Shown here piece by piece: positions 11,623 to 23,700 of a stretch of 64,000 nucleotides of DNA. The stretch lies in assembly GCA_034359265.1 (NCBI GenBank), contig CP136891.1, positions 86,818,001 to 86,882,000 of the forward strand, written 5' to 3'. The stretch is from Canna indica. Its lineage: Eukaryota; Streptophyta; Magnoliopsida; Zingiberales; Cannaceae. The stretch's first letter is position 1; every line of letters starts with the position of its first letter. The notes beneath the pieces were generated by a model that saw nothing but the letters and a program-made list of their open reading frames with translations, did no database searches and was not told where the DNA came from. The position numbers and the translations under genes were made by a program.

Positions 11623-12156
11623 TAATCGGGTCAATCGAGGCAACTTGGATGTAATTGGATTGCAATTCCTAATCGAATCAGTAATACCAGTTTAGAAGGT
11701 AGAAGAAACAGAGTTATATCTTATCATTTGCAAATAAGACGCTATCATCAGCCATATCAGTTTATTAAAGAAAAAGTATCTCAACAAGCCAAACTTGGTC
11801 GGCTTATTAGATGGGGTGGCAAACTGATGATAATTAAAGCTACTGCACCATCTCAAGCTAACGTTTCACAAGAAGAACGTTGACCAATGCGGAATAGATG
11901 GATGCATGATACAATGCAGTGATGGCAGCATGCCTAAACCATGGACACACACCAACTGGACAGGTTACGAGATTGACATGCTACACAATAGGGGCATAGC
12001 TTGCTTTCCAGTTCACACCATCAGCCATTGAAGCTGAAATTGATCAAGATATGAAATAAGTCATTAATTACTTAATTATAGAAGTATGCACGAAGCAACC
12101 TCGTAATATACAAAGGTCCACCTCTTACCTCTGGTTAGGGCACATGAGATTTACGC

Positions 12157-12292
12157 TCATTTCTTCACGGACTTCATGTCTTCAATGACAACAGAGGCAG
12201 CATTACGACCAGGTGCCCCCATGACACCACCCCCCGGGTGTGCTCCACTCCCGCAGAGATACAGCCCTTTCAAGGGTGTTCTGTAATCTGAC
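12157..12292 (-). pseudogene. Orphan copy of the last exon of the PYROXD2-like gene
   Basis: It equals exon 16 of the intact gene (17469-17604) with one silent change that I can see (TTG for TTA, Leu). It keeps the acceptor, the frame [18 protein letters not shown] and the stop. The preceding exon is absent because the duplication stops within the neighbouring intron. It has no promoter or upstream exons and is presumably not translated. Confidence 0.9.
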
Positions 12293-12434
12293 CTATACGA
12301 CAAATATCATAAATGGAACTGCAACCAGGAAAACTGGAGAACATTGTTTTTGTAATAAAATGAATATTTTTCTATCATTGGTTGCCAACCCAGAAAAAAT
12401 TACTAAATCAACTGTGGTAATAGCATTGGATGTT

Positions 12435-12840
12435 TTTTTTTTTTTAAATGAAGCATTATATTTAATTCATGAGCAAGAGTAGAATCCAGAGGGGAGGTAA
12501 AAGAAATAAAACAAACATAAATCCTGTAAGAAATCATGAAAGACATTAGAGTAGAGAAGAAGATCAACAATGCTTCTAGAAGTATTCTCAAAACATCTCC
12601 TATTCCTTTCAAACCAGATAAACCAGCCCCAAACCATGAGCACCCAAGTTTTCTTAAAATTGGAGTTGGCAGCAAGATTCATATAGCTATCGACTGAGCT
12701 CCAAGACGATTCAAAGAAAGGTATCTTCAGTTGGATGAGAAAACGCCTCCAAATTACTTGAGGCAGCTGACAATAGTAGAAGATGTGCTCATAAGTTTCA
12801 TTGTCAACAATGCCCTCATTCATCTACCTGCTCAATAACA
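12435..12840 (-). mobile_element. 5'-truncated LINE, 3' end only
   Basis: On the minus strand a frame from 12823 to 12467 reads ETYEHIFYYCQLPQVIWRRF and later VWGWFIWFERNRRCFEN. This is the cysteine/histidine region and downstream WFIWFERN motif found at the C-terminus of plant L1-type reverse transcriptase ORFs. The T-run just left of 12,442 is its poly-A tail read in reverse. It sits exactly at the right edge of the duplicated segment. Confidence 0.8.
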
Positions 12841-14660
12841 AAAATAGAAGCCCTCATTTGATTGTTTTGATTATTATTATTTTAATCATTTCATTGTATT
12901 GTGTATGAAGGCTTTAGTAGCACACATTTGGTTGAGCAAGCTACTTGCCCAAGTCTAGGGGTTGCCCAAGTCTTATGTTCAATATGTGGCTGGCTGTAGA
13001 CTTTTTCTGGACTAACATTGCCTAAAGCAGGCAGAAAAGAAAAAAGAGCACTCAGACTCAGAAAGGATGCTGCTGTGAAATTTAGAACTTAATTTCTGAA
13101 CAGGATTAGTCTCCTTCCAGTTGTTATATTTTTGGACATGGTTCTAGTTCCAGTTACTTTGAGAATCTTTAGCGATTACTTGTTAGGTGCAACTATGTAT
13201 CAAGGCTGGCCTTTTCTTAATTGAAAGCATCAACTAATAAATATAGAATTACCTATCCCATAAATATTACCGCATTATGACCAAAGAAGAAACTTGAACA
13301 GTGCACGGAAAGGGACCACAATGCCTGTTGGAACTTTTGCTGAAGACTAAAGATTAGTAAATGCTCGATGAAGATTTCTAATACTTTGACCATTGATTTC
13401 TAATAAATGGCTGATGTGGATAAGCTGGATGAAGATTTCTAATACTTTGACCATTGATTTCTAATAAATGGCTGATGTGGATAAGCTGGTTCGATTGTGA
13501 ACAATTATTGCATTCATGGCCATTTTCTCATTGTAAACAAAAATGTATCAACTTGGACTTAATCTACTATGTGTGATATATCTTTAGCCAGCGCTTTTTA
13601 ATAACAAGTAGGCAGTTCAACTTCTGAATCATTCACCAAAAATCCTCTGTTTCAACTTACAAGTTGGTTGTAATTGACAAAAGTATCAATTATTGTGATT
13701 AAATTTTGCTGTCATTTGCAACCATTCTTCTATCACAATTCACTTAACTCCTAGATGTAGACTATTAAGATATAGTAATATACCTTACCAAAAGTTCTGT
13801 CAATTAAACATCAGAAGTAATTGCAGGCCGAGTCAAACAATGTCTAAATTTCAGTTCTTTTAACAATTTTGAAAATGGTTAAAGATTTACATTCCAATTT
13901 GATCGGATAGTTTTGATATATCATAATGCAAGTTGACAATTGTTTATAAGAATGTGATTTGAATAAAAAAACAGGCACAATTTACTGAATTGTTCAATTT
14001 AAGCATAGCGAAAGTGAAAGAGCAAGAGAACACCATACTATCGAATAAACAAGAACTGATTGCTTGCAAAAGAGCCTGCATGATGAAACTCTATTATGAT
14101 TTTAACTTGTATTTCTATCCTAGAGGTTAAAAAATGTTATAAGAGAAACTCTCCAAAATGCTCTGAGAGAGAGGAATACTGAATACTCATTACACATTAC
14201 TTTGATATTTTCGCAAATTGCAGCTCATGTTTAACTAAGTCACAATACTAAAAATATGTTGGTACATTGATGAATCACGGAGAACGGTTCCAATTATAAT
14301 TAGATTACCATTTTACAAAATGTAGGTACAACAAGTATTAAACCATATACTCATGCTAGCATATGTACGCTTCAGCAAGAACTCACTACCTACTCACAAG
14401 ACCATGACTTTGTTACAAAATGCTCTCTGTTGTTCCAGATTGCATAAGCAAAACTCCACCACGTTTCAGCAAAGACTAGTTCTGATACTAACCTATGGAA
14501 TTTGAGGCACAAAAGCTCGCCGATGCACTGGTATCATCAGCCATCCTCTAAACCAACACTTCTATTATGGCGTTCCTTCTGCAAAGATGGAAGGAAACTT
14601 CTTCACACAATCATATGACAAATAGAGTCAAAAGCTTAATTTTTTTATCAAGAAGATAAC
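12841..14660. other. AT-rich intergenic DNA
   Basis: I find no supported gene. The region contains a perfect 61-bp tandem duplication at 13367-13488. The right end is presumably the 3' UTR side of the minus-strand gene ending at 14661. Confidence 0.4.
13367..13488. repeat. Perfect 61-bp tandem duplication
   Basis: Two identical adjacent units start GATGAAGATTTCTAATACTT at 13367 and 13428. Confidence 0.97.
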
Positions 14661-15851
14661 TTAAAGATCGGAACCACCATTTTGCGACCTCCGGAGCCAG
14701 CGAAACTCTATGCCCTTCATCTTTTTAACCTTCAATAAATCAGTGTCAGTGTCAATATCAGCTGATCTTCTTTCGAGCATTTTAGAAACGACCCTAATGC
14801 AATCAAGAAGATTCATCGGTTGCTCGTCATCTGTGACATGAGGCACCATTGAACTAGAGTTCTCCAGCGACTTCTTTTGAGCATGAGATATGCACCAAGA
14901 CTCCTCAGAAGGTCGACTTGTCATGGAACCCGGGAGCTTTCTCCGTTGCACTCTCATTTTCGGAGGGGCATTTTGGTTTCCGATGGCATGATTAGGAATC
15001 TCTGGTGACTGATGCATGCGGTCCTTGAATTTGCTGCTTCCCTTGGATTCACTCGGAGCGGCTTGCAAATTATCTGATGGGGTCTTCTTCTCTCGATGAT
15101 ATACCGATGGCTCTCCGCCGATACCAAACCCTAAACTCTCATCACCATTTGACGGCGACACAGAAGGAGACTTCGTGAGCGTAACCTGGGTGCTGATCGA
15201 CCTTTTCTTCGAAGCCCTAGGTTCTTTGTTTCTGCCACCAGGGGCCTCCAAACCTATCGCATCGTCATGCCGATCGTCTCCAGCGACGGCGTGGGAAGGA
15301 TCCGGCGGAGACACTGTTCTTTTATCCTGGGGCCGGAAACCTAGGTTGAGTTCGCCGCTTCGCGTGGATTCGCCCAAAGCGACTTGCAAATATTCTGATT
15401 GGATCTTCTGCTCTCTACAATGCACCAATGGCACTCCGCCAAGACAAAACCCTAAACCCTCGTCGGCTTGTGATGGCGACACAAAAGGGGACTTCGTGGG
15501 CGAAACCAGGGTGTCGATCGACCTTTTCTTCGAAGCCCTAGGTTCCTTGCTTCCGCCACAAGGCGACCCCAAACTAACCGGAGCGTCATGCGGATCCTCT
15601 CCACCGACAGCGTGCGAAGCATCCGCCGCGGGCACTCTCCGTTTCTCCTGGGTCGGGGAACTTAGGTTGAGGCCATCGGAGTAGGAGGATGGAGACTGAG
15701 ACGGTGTGTCAGTCAGAGAAAGCATGAGGACGACGCCTTCAGCGCGGGGCATGCGGGCGGGGGTGGCGTCGGAGAGGGAAGGGGAGCCGATCGTGGAGTC
15801 AACCGGGATGGAATCGGAGGGGGCAGGGGGGGGATGGCAGCCGCCGGTCAT
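14661..15851 (-). CDS. Unrecognised intronless protein with an internal ~107-residue repeat
   Basis: I do not recognise this protein. A long open frame (14661-15968) ends in SQNGGSDL. I prefer the Met at 15851 (MTGGCHPPPAPSDS), giving about 396 residues, because the upstream residues (NFFICCLSCYRR) look like leader DNA. The sequence is low-complexity, polar and Ser/Pro-rich. Two tandem blocks share, in order, LNL, SHAV, a D-rich stretch, KEPRASKKRSI, TKSP.VSPS, LGF..GG and the next unit's start, about 107 residues apart. KEPRASKKRS suggests a nuclear-localisation-like basic patch, and the SP/TP sites suggest phosphorylation; both are inference. The C-terminal ~60 residues (MNLLDCIRVVSKMLERRSAD onward) look more ordered. 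Bases are GC-richer than the surroundings. Confidence 0.6.
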   Translation of the reverse strand: MTGGCHPPPAPSDSIPVDSTIGSPSLSDATPARMPRAEGVVLMLSLTDTPSQSPSSYSDGLNLSSPTQEKRRVPAADASHAVGGEDPHDAPVSLGSPCGGSKEPRASKKRSIDTLVSPTKSPFVSPSQADEGLGFCLGGVPLVHCREQKIQSEYLQVALGESTRSGELNLGFRPQDKRTVSPPDPSHAVAGDDRHDDAIGLEAPGGRNKEPRASKKRSISTQVTLTKSPSVSPSNGDESLGFGIGGEPSVYHREKKTPSDNLQAAPSESKGSSKFKDRMHQSPEIPNHAIGNQNAPPKMRVQRRKLPGSMTSRPSEESWCISHAQKKSLENSSSMVPHVTDDEQPMNLLDCIRVVSKMLERRSADIDTDTDLLKVKKMKGIEFRWLRRSQNGGSDL

Positions 15852-15968
15852 TCCGGAGCGAAGGTGGCGATCTTCCGTAGAGCCACCGAGCTCACCACCG
15901 CACTCGATATGGTCGGAAGCGAGGCGTCGATAACAAGACAGGCAACATATAAAAAAATTTGTATTCAC

Positions 15969-16259
15969 GAGTCAGGGAATGAGGGTGGAGAGAAGGCGAC
16001 TAAGGTCTTATATACTTGCTATATATATATAATTCTTGCTATATATATATTAGTTAGATAATTCACAAAACATAATTTTTTTGAACCAAACAATATCATG
16101 GTATGGTCCATATACTCATCATACAGTACACGATTTCAAATCTTATGACTTGCCAGAAAAGAATTTCTGTAATAAAAATTTCTGCAAGCGATGGAGGTGT
16201 AAAAGAAGATATCATTTACACATAAAAAAAAATATGAGAAATAAAATCATAATTAATGA
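15969..16259. other. Upstream flank of the intronless gene
   Basis: An AT-rich stretch containing repeated TATATATATA (16021-16049), which could supply a TATA element for the minus-strand gene. Nothing else is supported. Confidence 0.35.
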
Positions 16260-16332
16260 CGCGCCAGGTAGGGGTCGAACCTACGACTTTCTGCTTAGGA
16301 AACAGACGCTCTATCCACTGAGCTACAGGCGC
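16260..16332 (-). tRNA. tRNA-Arg (anticodon CCT)
   Basis: On the minus strand: acceptor GCGCCTG, D-arm GTAGCTCAGTGGATAGAGC, anticodon arm TCTGT-TTCCTAA-GCAGA with CCT at the anticodon position, and T-arm GTAGGTTCGACCCCTAC. The 3' strand is CTGGCGC plus a G discriminator, with no encoded CCA. The single U-U in the acceptor stem is as I remember for plant tRNA-Arg(CCT). Nuclear type. Confidence 0.93.
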
Positions 16333-17723
16333 TTTGATATAATAGTTTAACACAATTTGTAATTAAATCATGATTTATCCTACTCCATTATCGACCTACG
16401 CATCGCAATATGGGCATCCAAATATCCAATGGCGACTTCAGAGTGGGCATTGCAGGATCGGAGGATCCTCGCTTTGGGCAATTTACTTTTGGTTACAATT
16501 TGCTGGTATCTGCATCGAGATTTAGGTACCAACATTACCTAATAATATTAGTCATAAATAATCGGGTCAATCGAGTCTAGCTAGAAGAAAGAATAATCAA
16601 GAGTCGGATGCAAATAGGAATATCTACCAATCAGCATAATTGCACAGTTAAGATCTTAGTTATCATGTGGTTTAATTACCAAAAATTAGACAACTCCAGG
16701 CCTCTGCATCACAATCCAACAATCTCTACGAAATTATTCTTCAATCAAATGAAACTCAAATTGATTTAATTTAAGTTCAGCTTAAACCAAATTTTAATAT
16801 ATGTATTTATTGTTATTATTTATTCCAACTATATTAAATATTAAGTTATAATTTGAGTGCGAATATGCCATAGGCGAAGAAAATGCAATGGAGAGTTTTT
16901 GTCATGCCGTATATTATATATCACCCGTATCATTTAAACCACTCATTCGAGGCAACTTGGATTTAATTGGATTGCAATTCCTAATCGAATCAGTAATACC
17001 AGTTTAGAAGGTAGAAGAAACAGAGTTATGTCTTATCATTTGCAAATAAGACGCTATCATCAGCCATATCAGTTTATTAAAGAAAAAGTCTCTCAACAAG
17101 CCAAACTTGGTCGGCTTATTAGATGGGGTGGCAAACTGATGATAATTAAAGCTACTGCACCATCTCAAGCTAACGTTTCACAAGAAGAACGTTGACCAAT
17201 GCGGAATAGATGGATGCATGATACAATGCAGTGATGGCAGCATGCCTAAACCATGGACACACACCAACTGGACAAGTTACGAGATTGACATGCTACACAA
17301 TAGGGGCATAGCTTGCTTTCCAGTTCACACCATCAGCCATTGAAGCTGAAATTGATCAAGATATGAAATAAGTCATTAATTACTTAATTATAGAAGTATG
17401 CACGAAGCAACCTCGTAATATACAAAGGTCCACCTCTTACTTCTGGTTAGGGCACATGAGATTTACGCTCATTTCTTCACGGACTTCATGTCTTCAATGA
17501 CAACAGAGGCAGCATTACGACCAGGTGCCCCCATGACACCACCCCCCGGGTGTGCTCCACTCCCGCAGAGATACAGCCCTTTTAAGGGTGTTCTGTAATC
17601 TGACCTATACGACAAATATCATAAATGGAACTGCAACCAGGAAAACTGGAGAACATTGTTCTATCATTGGTTGCCAATGCAGAAAAAATTACTAAATCAA
17701 CTGTGGTAATAGCATTGGATGTT
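16319..17723. repeat. Parental copy of the 3'-end duplication
   Basis: It corresponds to 11,436-12,434. It spans the 5' part of tRNA-Arg, the downstream flank of the PYROXD2-like gene, the last exon, and part of the last intron. A 371-bp insertion distinguishes it from the left copy. Confidence 0.92.
16576..16946. mobile_element. 371-bp insertion of unknown class flanked by TCGAG
   Basis: The left duplicate reads straight through GGGTCAATCGAGGCAACTT. Here TCGAG occurs on both sides (16571-16575, 16947-16951) of an AT-rich insert that starts TCTAGCTAGAAG and ends AAACCACTCAT. This fits insertion with a 5-bp target duplication after, or independent of, the segmental copy. I see no terminal repeats or coding capacity. 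Confidence 0.6.
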
Positions 17724-20700
17724 AAGAAATATCATGCGTACCACCCCTTGATAGGTCTCATTAGGAACATAGAATCCAAACTCATGGCTCCATGGAAAAT
17801 GTTACCACCTGTTACATGCATCAATGTAAAATATCCAATATAAGTGATATATGAGAAAATTCCAATATTAAAAATATAGATCTGATAAGAATAATAATTT
17901 TATGCAAAAGTAGGTGATACACTTTGAACCATTTGGTAGTTTTAATCACATGGGTGACAGCCCAGGACATGTCAATATATAGCAGCAGAAATGTACCTGT
18001 GAGGCCAAACTCTCTTTCAAGATCCGGCGGCGTCAACATGTCATACCCAATAATAGACGAGCTGAACCCAGGTGCATACTCATCAATTAAGGAGAAACAA
18101 CTTTGAGCAAATGACCCCTGAAATTAGCAAATCTTTTTGTCAATTATAATGCTCTCAGTCCATCAATATTTCTAGGTTCTGTAACAGCTTAGAAGCAATG
18201 ATAACCACACATGGATATTTATTTTTCCATAATGACTGTTGAAATATGTTCGCTATATGTAGGCTGTCTTTGGTCTTTACAATTTTGTTAAGAAATTATA
18301 GAATTTAAAAGAATAAACAAATTTATGCAAACCATGAAAAACTTCAATCTCGAAGAGCTTTTTTGGGGAAAAAAAAAAGAAAAAGAAATGCAACCTTACA
18401 TATCAATTATCCCAATGGAAGGCACAAATAAATATAAAATATTTCTATTGACAAGAACAACTCACTCTGATACCAAGGTCTTGCCAGCTTCCTTCAGAAA
18501 GTTTATAGGGTGTATATTGGATAAAAAGATTGATCACATGCTGACCTAAAATACAAGATGCCTTTTCAGTCATCAAGCTCCAATTGTAAATATGGTGCCA
18601 AAGAAGCACTAAAATAAATGAAGACAAATTATTAAACAAGTTCTATCCCCAATGGACTAGGAATTTCCAACCTCAACCTAAGGAATATTATTCCTAGTCT
18701 ATTCCCAATTTCATAAACTCCAACCAAACAGCTAAGAGCATTTGGAATAAAGCATGATATTGCAATAATCATAAAACAAACATGAAATTAACTAATTCAT
18801 GAGATCAACAAGGTAGACAATAGACTTCATTTTATGATTGCCCTTCTGCCCATATATACCTCAAATAACTTAACATGTAGTTCAATTTTCATCTTGAATA
18901 TTTCGATGCATTCAATACAAATCCAATAAACTATAGCGGAACCATTACCCTCTAAATTTAATTTCAAGTATCAACCTTAAATCCTGTAAAAATTACCCTT
19001 TTTCATCGGAGGAAAAAGTCCTGCAAGCACATTATATTGATATCCCTTGTTGTTGTTATATTCTGTATGGTTATAAGGTTTAGAATTTTGACTTGCTTTG
19101 GAGCCCAATTTCTTGAGAGACATAAATGTATACAAGTACATAAACTTTAATCTGACAGAAAAGCTCACATACATCGGTCCAAATGAAAGAAGCTAACAGT
19201 ATCAAAAACTTATTAATGATAAACAAAGAACCAGCCACAAATTTATTTTTCTCACTGGTAATACCATCACTAACATAGAAGTTTGTCACTTCATTGAAAT
19301 ATTCTTAACTGAATACTTACAATAATCAGATGTTGCACATATTATGATAATAACACCTGCAATTTTGTCATACCAGGAGGAGAAATGGTTTGATCCAAGA
19401 CAGAGGGTATTGTCATTTCAATAATTGGTCTTCTTGATGGTATGCCATTCAAAGCATCTTTACAAGCTAAATCAATATCCTCCATGCTTGAAAAGACAGG
19501 CAAAAAAATGATTAATTCTTAAACAATGACATTAATAACAAATAGCCCAAGAATCAAACAACAATATTGTTCAACTAACCAGAGTAAGAGAACATATTAT
19601 AGTGAATTAACAACATCAAACAAGAATAACCCACACAATGTTACCCACTGAACAACCAAGAACCAACCGCTGGCTATACAGACTCATATAAGCATTCAAT
19701 ATTGAATCCTAGAAGTTGGATGATAAGACAAGTTTTAGTAAAAGTTTCCACAAAGGTTTTATCTCTTGGAAACCAAATGGTTGCACTCCTTAATAAACAT
19801 GGCAAAAAAAGTAGTTGATTTGCTCTTTGTTTACAAATTGTATTTACCATTCCTTTGTACTGATGTACAACATGGTCATTTTGCATAATATAGCACTTAA
19901 GCTATAGTCAATTATAACTAATCATCAGTATTTGGAGCTTCAGTCTGGGATGGCTGTGGTTTGTGTGAAAGAGAAATAATAGGATTTTTTATCAGTGCAA
20001 ATGCAATGAGCAATTTTTTTTCACTTCATCATAGAGGCATCTCACGTTTAGACTATACTTAAACCTTTGTGATATGTAAGTCTTTCTTTTTCAATATATT
20101 TCCCAGTGGGCTGTTGCCCTCTGTTATCTTTCAAAAAAAGGAACAAAAGACATTATTTAATAAATTAAAAGTGAATGCAACTTGTTGATACATTATCACG
20201 ACTTACATAACTCTAGAAAAAATATGTTCTTACATTTGTAAGATCTCCTACCAATAGAAAATGTGTTATAGAAGCGTAGAGCCTAACTCCGACTATGTTT
20301 TGTGCAAGGTTGGTTTTCGCATAATGAGGGTATCAACACTTCAAACAGGTATTATGCAAGCGTACCACCCCGAATGGGTGAATCAGGGTCTTTAGAGGGT
20401 CCAAGCTGCTTCAAGTCTCAAGGGCTGCTCAGATTGATAGATTTGGTATGTAGTTGGTACAGCCCAAAATTTAAAATCATGCATATCATGGGTTGCAGTG
20501 GAGAACCTTGTGTCAGAATATGTAAGTTAGATAGATAATTAATTTATGCTAAGTACAAACTAAAAAGAGGTTAATAAATTCTAGATAAAAGTAGAGATGC
20601 AGATCATCATATTTCATGAAAAATTTAGACTACATTATGGTCATAATTTATTGAGTGCTATAAATGCAGATAAAGTTAGAGAAGTATAACCAATATGAAT

Positions 20701-23700
20701 GATGAATCACTCTATTATTGCTACAAACTTAGTATACCTGTCAGATCCAATGTGAATGGTACCCACATGTTGAGGACCAGGCTCAAGCACATCAGGGTTG
20801 CAACATTGAAATTGTGGCAACCTAGAAACAGCAAGGTTTATTTTAGTTGTTCCCTGTTCATTAAAATAGAAAATAAATGGAGTTAAAATAGTAACCAATT
20901 CCCAAGATTTACTGACAATCTGGCACAAGTTTAACAAACTTCATAAGGTTAAAAGTGCTAAGTTTGTATGTATTTGTTAGCACTAAAACTAGTTGACTTG
21001 GCCATAAATTTAAGTTACAAGCAGTTAGGGATTGCTTCACTTTCTAGAATTAAATCAAGAGAAAGCCTGATCCTAAACTATAGTTACAACTTACAAACTA
21101 ATCATCAAAGCCCTAAAGAATAAACAGTTCCATTTAAAAGTGTGAAATGTAGACATTTATGTAAATCAACATGAGAAGTCATTTGATATAGTTGATGAGG
21201 CCCTTGCAAAAGGAACATATGGGATTTAGTTGATCCAACCAGTCTGGAAGACCTTGTGCTTTGGTTGTGTACTGGAGGGATGAGGCTCTGGTGTTATTCA
21301 CTATGTTATTACCCTGCTCTTCTAATTTTCTTCTTTTCTCTCTCTCTTCAACTCAATGTTTAAGTTCCTACATTTTCTCCTCATCCCTTGATACCCTGAT
21401 CTAGAAATTCCAATCTTAATGGCCTTTTTTTTTCCTGAATGGTTAGTCACAAAGTTGATCCTGATCATTTTAATTGTGAAGTAGAATAATTGACTGCTAA
21501 TTGCTTTATCTAAAACTTCTATTCAACAATGTAAACAATCATCCTATACAAAAAATAGGAATTAACAAAATCACTTTGCATGAGAATCTTACTGAGCTGT
21601 AGTCAATATTCTTGATAGCACGGAGAAAATCTTCAGGAAGGACATTTGGAGGTAGGAGCTCCTGGATGGAGAAGGTTAAAACTGATATTCCAGCAAAATG
21701 GTGATATGGCAGCAAATTAAAGAATGTTGTCATACACTCATACCATAAAGGTCCTATATGCTGTTGCATTTGACAGAACAGCTGATGAATGCACCTCTGT
21801 TCCATCAAGCAGTACAACCTGTGTGATCGAATCAAATGTCGGCAGGCTAAAATCATATCCAACACAATCAAATTAGACAGGACTTACCCCTGTGGCTGCT
21901 CCATTAGCCTCATCAATTATAATTTGAGCAACCTAATCAATAAAGACAACTACTTCTTAAACAAAAACAAAAGTCAATGAACTGAACAAGATAATCAGAT
22001 TATACTCATCAGCTAAAGAATCATGAAAACTAAATCCATACTTTGCAGTACAACGCATAGTCTGCAAACAACCAATTAAATCAAAAGTCACAATGAAATT
22101 CTGAAGTACCTAAACCGGAATTCCTAAACAGATAAGTCACAAGTACCTAAACAGTTAACTGTATCTTTTTTCTAAATATAACTGTAATCACAGTGAACTA
22201 AAGATAGGAGCACATAGAAAACAAAATATTTCGGAGAAAATACCTCTGCATCAGTCACAATATGTGCACCTGCTTCATGAGCAGCATTACTTATAGCTTG
22301 TGACACTGCACCCATTCCACCTTCAACATACCTGCAACAATTTTCTTTTTTTTAGAGCATACTTCATAGAGATATCCTAAGGTACCTATATAGGCTTGTT
22401 TGTTTAAGGGAAAACTTCATGAAAGAAGCAAATAAAAAATGCTCTCAAACCATGTAATCAAATAACCCATGCACAAAAGCAGAACCTATGTTTTAAAATT
22501 ACTCGTGAGTTATAAAGAAATTGCATTTTTGTCATTATAATCACCATAAAAAATAAGATACAAGGATTAGATGTCTTCAAATTGAACATTGTCTGAAGCC
22601 ATATGTCGCATATATAGATTATAGTAGTCAAATTAAATATTTCCATTCTTAGAGAAAGCGAGAGTGGAAAAATCAACCAAGCTCGGCAATGTCAAAGTAG
22701 AAAATATAGTAGAGATGGGAATAAATACGTACGACCAAACACCACGTTCTCCATCGGTCTCTCCCATTACATGATGTAGTAAGACATATCCTGACCCAGG
22801 TGTATGAACACTTGCCTGCAGAACAATTTCATGAAACCAACAATCTACATAAACATTAACAGAAATATTTGAGCAGCATTTAGTGGTGAAACTACTTGGA
22901 AGACTAACAATTGATTTTGGCACAAAACACTTGTTAGTCGGAGTAAGATACTGTTTGACATCAAGTAGGAAACTGCATTATTCATGAACCTGAGATTTTT
23001 TTAACTTGATCCAGTTCCAATACCAGCCTAGGCTTGAGCCATTATGATACCAGTGTACCAGGCAGTATGTCAAGCTCGACTGCTGGTACAAACAACAGTA
23101 CAATATGATGATGTATTTGGCACCCAGCATGTACCCAGTGCGCCACTACTTTGTTGGGCAGCTACATACTATCCAATTAGATATTTAAAACCATTATTTA
23201 ACCAAGTACATCCCATAAACAAATGAGGACCCAACAACTCACATGCTAGCTGCATAGTGTGGATGTTAAACAATGAAAATGAACATTCTATGGAAACAAC
23301 CAAGATTTCTTCACGGTTTTTACCAAGCACCATTATAAATTCACTTTGGCATCCCTACAAGTTTTACTATCCTCCTACATCACATGGACCCCTCACAATA
23401 TAATGTTTTTCTGGTCCTAAAGCATATGAACAATTATACTCTTCAACAAAAACTAGCAATCCAATTTACCTAACTTTCAGAGAAAGTTTCTTCCTGTGTA
23501 ACATTGAAGAAAAATGTAACCATTGATCATCAAATATACCACTCAAAATCTCAAATAGATGTCCTTACCATAGATCCAATGACAGCATCAGTGGCCAGTG
23601 TTGCCTTCAGTACCTCTGTCTGCAATCAACCCAAAATAATAAGAGGATTCGGATGAAAGGATCATCATCACATATACAAATAACTCAGAAGTATATAGCA

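Larger units (their letters stand above)
11436..12434. repeat. Recent duplicate of the 3' end of the PYROXD2-like gene (left copy)
   Basis: This segment matches 16,319-17,723 in the same orientation. From about 11,640 to 12,350 I count only around six substitutions by eye. The left boundary is GAGCTACAGG, the 5' part of the tRNA-Arg gene (minus strand) at 16,332, so the break lies inside that tRNA. The copy lacks a 371-bp insert present in the other copy, contains a perfect hairpin the other lacks, and has an extra ~20 bp near 12,342. It ends at a T-run that is the tail of a LINE fragment. Confidence 0.92.

Noticed and set aside
15175..15933. Plus-strand ORFs opposite the intronless gene
   Set aside because: The minus frame is longer, continuous and has a protein-level repeat; the plus frames mirror it.
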